Shown one piece after another: positions 61,570 to 64,000 of a stretch of DNA of 64,000 bases. The DNA comes from Clostridiaceae bacterium (GTDB lineage Bacteria > Bacillota > Clostridia > Lachnospirales > Lachnospiraceae): contig QXWR01000004.1 of the NCBI GenBank assembly GCA_009911065.1, forward strand, positions 110,655 through 174,654, given 5' to 3'. The translations under genes and the position numbers were made by a program. Under the pieces are notes generated by a model. The model had not been told where the DNA came from. It saw only the letters and a list, made by a program, of their open reading frames with translations, and made no database searches. Within the stretch, counting starts at the first letter, position 1. Every line of letters begins with the position of its first letter.

Positions 61570-61852
61570 GAAGCTGGAAAAACTGAATCAGGAGATTGCA
61601 AAGACCGAAGCGAAACTGCGGCGGGCGGAGCATAAGGAAAAAATGCTGGAACACCAGATAAAGAAGCTGAACCGGAAGGAGCGGACGCACCGGCTTTGTA
61701 CCAGAGGGGCAATGCTGGAGAGCCATCTCCCCCACCCGGAATCTGTGACGGACGTACAGGTAAGCACCCTGTTAAAAATACTCTTCCACAGAAGCGACAT
61801 AAGGCAGCTTATGGAAAAGATTCTTAAAATAAACGAGGAGGACGTAGAATGA
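61562..61852 (+). CDS. DUF3847-type coiled-coil protein
   Basis: The 96-residue protein starts MNEKLEKLNQEIAKTEAKLR and has a coiled coil over residues ~1-45 and a helical end (TLLKILFHRSDIRQLMEKIL). It fits DUF3847 proteins encoded beside relaxases in Firmicute mobile elements. It overlaps the preceding gene by 8 bases and the next by 4. Confidence 0.7.
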   Translation: MNEKLEKLNQEIAKTEAKLRRAEHKEKMLEHQIKKLNRKERTHRLCTRGAMLESHLPHPESVTDVQVSTLLKILFHRSDIRQLMEKILKINEEDVE

Positions 61853-62364
61853 AATTTTCAAAAAGTGAGCTGGAAATTATCGACCAGTATGCTGCACAGA
61901 CCAAAGCAGAAACTCTTGCAGGCATGAAAGAAGCCGTGCCGGTAATAGAAGATTTATTGACAAAGGCAATCACGGAGAACGCTATCCGAAAACTGGAACG
62001 GATACCGGAACCGGAGTGCAGTCAGTTTGTTGCTGCTACAAAAGCAAAGTTCGTGGCAGAACGTGGCAATTCCATCCGCAATCGGCTTGCGGCGGCAAAG
62101 GCACAGGAGCCGATCATGTTGGGACATGACTTGTCAGGAAAAGAACGGTTCCGCCTGGAAACACGTCACATGATTACACTGGAAGTACAGAAGGATTGTT
62201 TCGTCGGATTGAAAGGGGAACGATTCCGTTTTTATCTCTCTGATGAAAGCTATCGGAACGCAAAGTACAGCGAACAGGAGGGAGAAATCAAAATAAAAAG
62301 CCATGCCGCCGTTGTTGCCGGGAAGCTCTATCCTGATAAAAAGAGCAAACAGCAGGAACGGTGA
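61849..62364 (+). CDS. Conserved-type mobile element protein
   Basis: The 171-residue protein (MKFSKSELEIIDQYAAQTKA ... KSHAAVVAGKLYPDKK) was not assigned to a family. It starts within the stop of the DUF3847-type gene (ATGA overlap), and AGGAGG lies 8 bases upstream, so it belongs to the same operon. Confidence 0.6.
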   Translation: MKFSKSELEIIDQYAAQTKAETLAGMKEAVPVIEDLLTKAITENAIRKLERIPEPECSQFVAATKAKFVAERGNSIRNRLAAAKAQEPIMLGHDLSGKERFRLETRHMITLEVQKDCFVGLKGERFRFYLSDESYRNAKYSEQEGEIKIKSHAAVVAGKLYPDKKSKQQER

Positions 62365-62408
62365 AAATATCTGAAAAAGTAGAAAGCTGGAAAACTCCCC
62401 TCTGAAAG

Positions 62409-62451
62409 AGGGCGCAACTATACACCACCTGCCGGTGGCGCGTTGCGCCCT
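62409..62451. repeat. Strong inverted repeat, possible oriT region
   Basis: AGGGCGCAAC (62409-62418) and GTTGCGCCCT (62442-62451) pair perfectly, with an inner CACC/GGTG. It lies about 640 bp upstream of the relaxase gene in a gene-free GC-rich stretch (62365-62696), where an origin of transfer would be expected. A terminator is the alternative, but no T-run follows. Confidence 0.5.
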
Positions 62452-62696
62452 GCCGGGGGCTTCCTGCGGAAAGCAGATGATTTTCGCTCTGCTCCAATCA
62501 TCACAGGGGACGTTACACTTCCCCTGCGCTGGCTGCCGCCAGCTACCCCTTTGTGGACTTGCCGTCCAGAATCATCTTGCATTACAAGCTTTCCGAAATC
62601 CGACTTTACTTTTTTAATGTGGAAACATATAATAGAGTCGTCAATAAAGCCAAATGAAAGAATTGGAGGAATCGGGATTTGCAAAGGAGAGTTGTT

Positions 62697-62966
62697 ATGA
62701 GATTGGGAAGCGCCGGAAATACAGGGGGACCTGCTTTGTATATATTGGAACAACTCAAACAATATATAGTATTGTTTGATTACGATGAGGATTCTGATTG
62801 GACACAATGGATAGCGATAAAAGATGACAGGCAATTTTTTGCAGAAAGTCCAGAAGCATTACTTGGGTTGGTAAATATATATGAGTTGATGGGAGAAAAT
62901 TGGAATCAGTATTCTTCTTATGACCGAAAACATATTTACCGGCGTAACCCAAATGAGTTTCTTTAG
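62697..62966 (+). CDS. Hypothetical acidic protein
   Basis: The 89-residue protein (YILEQLKQYIVLFDYDEDSD, SPEALLGLVNIYELMGENWN) was not recognised. AAAGGAG precedes ATG 62697. Its AT-rich sequence differs from the GC-richer element around it, suggesting a separate origin. Position between the putative oriT and the relaxase is unusual. Confidence 0.55.
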   Translation: MRLGSAGNTGGPALYILEQLKQYIVLFDYDEDSDWTQWIAIKDDRQFFAESPEALLGLVNIYELMGENWNQYSSYDRKHIYRRNPNEFL

Positions 62967-63095
62967 TGAAAGCATCAACGGCGCAAAAATAATTTGAATT
63001 TATGTATCTGTATAAACGGCACACTGAGCAGGAAATCTTTTGACCGGTTCCCTGCTCTTTCTATGCCCGGAATCCGGGAGAAAGGAGGTTCACAT

Positions 63096-63935
63096 TTGCC
63101 ATGCCCACACTATGACATCAGAATCGTCCAGCGAAGCGAGAACGAATCTGCCGTCGCTGCCGCCGCCTATCAGAGCGGGGAAAAGCTGTTTTCTGAATAT
63201 GATCAGGAGCAGAAATACTATTCCCATAAGAGCGAGATTGTCCACAAGGAAATCATGCTGCCACCTCATGCTCCGTCGGAGTACACAGACCGCAATACCT
63301 TATGGAACGCCGCCGAAGCCGTTGAAAAACAATGGAACTCCCAGCTTGCCCGCCGTGTCATCCTTGCCATTCCGAGGGAACTTTCCCCGGGACAGTACGC
63401 TGACCTTCTCCGGGACTACTGCCGGGAGTTTTTTGTTTCCAAGGGTATGTGCGCCGATTTTGCCATCCACGACAAGGGGGACGGGAACCCACACGCCCAT
63501 ATCCTGCTCACCATGCGGGCGATGGACGAAAAGGGGAAGTTTCTCCCCAAGAGCCGGAAAGTATACGACCTTGATGAGAACGGCGAAAGAATCCGGCTCC
63601 CGTCCGGGCGCTGGAAGAGCCACAAGGAGAACACCGTGGACTGGAACGACCAGAAGTACGCTGAAATCTGGCGGCAGGGCTGGTCTGATACCGTCAACCG
63701 TTATCTGGAAGCCGCCGGACGCACCGAGCGTCTTGACCTGCGCTCCTATGCCAGACAGGGCATTGACAAGATACCCACCGTCCACATGGGAGCCGCTGTT
63801 GCCTACATGGAGAAGAAAGGAATCCAGACCAATATCGGCAGCCTGAACCGGGAAATCAAAGAAACCAACCGCATCATGCAGTCCATCCGGCAGATGGTGC
63901 GCCACCTGAAAAGCTGGATTGCTGATTTGTGTTAA
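63096..63935 (+). CDS. mobA: MobA/MobL-family relaxase, C-terminally short
   Basis: The 279-residue protein starts (TTG 63096, with AAAGGAGG 7 bases upstream) as PCPHYDIRIVQRSENESAVA and contains AAAAYQSGEKLFSEYD, the metal-binding HDKGDGNPHAHILLTMR, and RSYARQGIDKIPTVHMG. MobA/MobL relaxases nick oriT and lead the strand into the recipient. Relatives continue to ~450-550 residues; this one stops right after SIRQMVRHLKSWIADLC, so it looks truncated, although the catalytic domain is whole. Confidence 0.85.
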   Translation: MPCPHYDIRIVQRSENESAVAAAAYQSGEKLFSEYDQEQKYYSHKSEIVHKEIMLPPHAPSEYTDRNTLWNAAEAVEKQWNSQLARRVILAIPRELSPGQYADLLRDYCREFFVSKGMCADFAIHDKGDGNPHAHILLTMRAMDEKGKFLPKSRKVYDLDENGERIRLPSGRWKSHKENTVDWNDQKYAEIWRQGWSDTVNRYLEAAGRTERLDLRSYARQGIDKIPTVHMGAAVAYMEKKGIQTNIGSLNREIKETNRIMQSIRQMVRHLKSWIADLC

Positions 63936-64000
63936 TAACTTCATGAGCTGTCACAGATTTAACCTCATCCACTGTCTCAAACTTTCTCATTTTCCTGACA

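Larger units (their letters stand above)
57400..64000. mobile_element. Mobilisable element (left part), runs off the right edge
   Basis: From about 57.4 kb the composition turns GC-richer and the genes are those of Lachnospiraceae mobilisable or conjugative elements: XRE regulator, TnpV, RHH proteins, RepA-like protein, DUF3847-type protein and MobA/MobL relaxase. The left boundary is placed at the break in the ADP-ribosylglycohydrolase gene and is approximate. No recombinase is in view. Confidence 0.6.

Noticed and set aside
63040..63846. 268-codon frame overlapping the relaxase
   Set aside because: Out-of-frame shadow of a GC-rich gene (Arg/Ser/Thr/Pro-rich); the MobA frame has catalytic motifs and a ribosome site.

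Overview
The window reads as a spore-forming, low-to-mid GC Firmicute of the Lachnospiraceae/Clostridia type. The reasons are two T-box leaders (pheST, valS), a spoIIA operon with sigF, spoVAA/AB/AC, a one-piece tmRNA next to smpB and rnr, strong Shine-Dalgarno sites, and TTGACA/TATAAT-like promoters with 17-bp spacers. Species cannot be fixed from sequence reading alone.

Region 1 (1-35.9 kb) is mostly core chromosome. In order it holds: the start of a GH36 alpha-galactosidase (minus strand); a redox-Cys/GGDEF/EAL fusion; a GT51 transglycosylase; nagB; T-box-pheS-pheT; eno with a hairpin over its ribosome binding site; secG; rnr-smpB; ilvE; ssrA; a HAD phosphatase and a sucrose-type PTS permease sharing three copies of one palindromic operator; a small accessory patch (unknown protein, 5'-truncated methyltransferase, SMI1/KNR4 protein, lipoprotein); a MATE/MarR pair; a ROK regulator; T-box-valS; folC; a TPR protein; spoIIAA-spoIIAB-sigF; and a small membrane gene coupled to spoVAA-spoVAB, then spoVAC.

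Region 2 (about 35.8-53.8 kb) is the most unusual part. It is an AT-rich tandem array of integrated units, all anchored in the 3' end of spoVAC. Besides the intact gene there are three more copies of the last ~42 codons of spoVAC (43046, 46303, 53303). Each extra copy directly follows the same 16-bp element end CCTATATTGACACACT, and each is followed by an intrinsic terminator. Two units start with a short protein that is only the DNA-binding half (recombinase domain plus zinc ribbon) of a large serine recombinase and lacks the catalytic domain. The cargo is defence-like: a Gabija-like OLD nuclease/UvrD helicase pair, a DUF3791-DUF3990-DUF3791 toxin-like set, an AlbA_2 (Schlafen-like) regulator, DUF5986 with an XRE-ImmA/IrrE protein, a DUF1016 PDDEXK nuclease, and a caspase-like protease fused to a P-loop NTPase. 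Decayed copies of shared genes and IS200/IS605 remnants lie between the units.

Region 3 (53.8-57.4 kb) is a partly broken RNA-repair/ADP-ribose cluster: intact rtcB, a truncated metallo-beta-lactamase-fold gene, a double winged-helix regulator, and a truncated ADP-ribosylglycohydrolase preceded by a ~160-bp imperfect palindrome. rtcB and the MBL gene share an unusual promoter motif.

Region 4 (57.4-64 kb) is a higher-GC mobilisable element running off the right edge. It carries XRE regulators, TnpV, duplicated ribbon-helix-helix genes, a RepA-like winged-helix protein, a DUF3847-type protein and a MobA/MobL relaxase that looks truncated at its C-terminus. No tRNA gene and no CRISPR array was seen.
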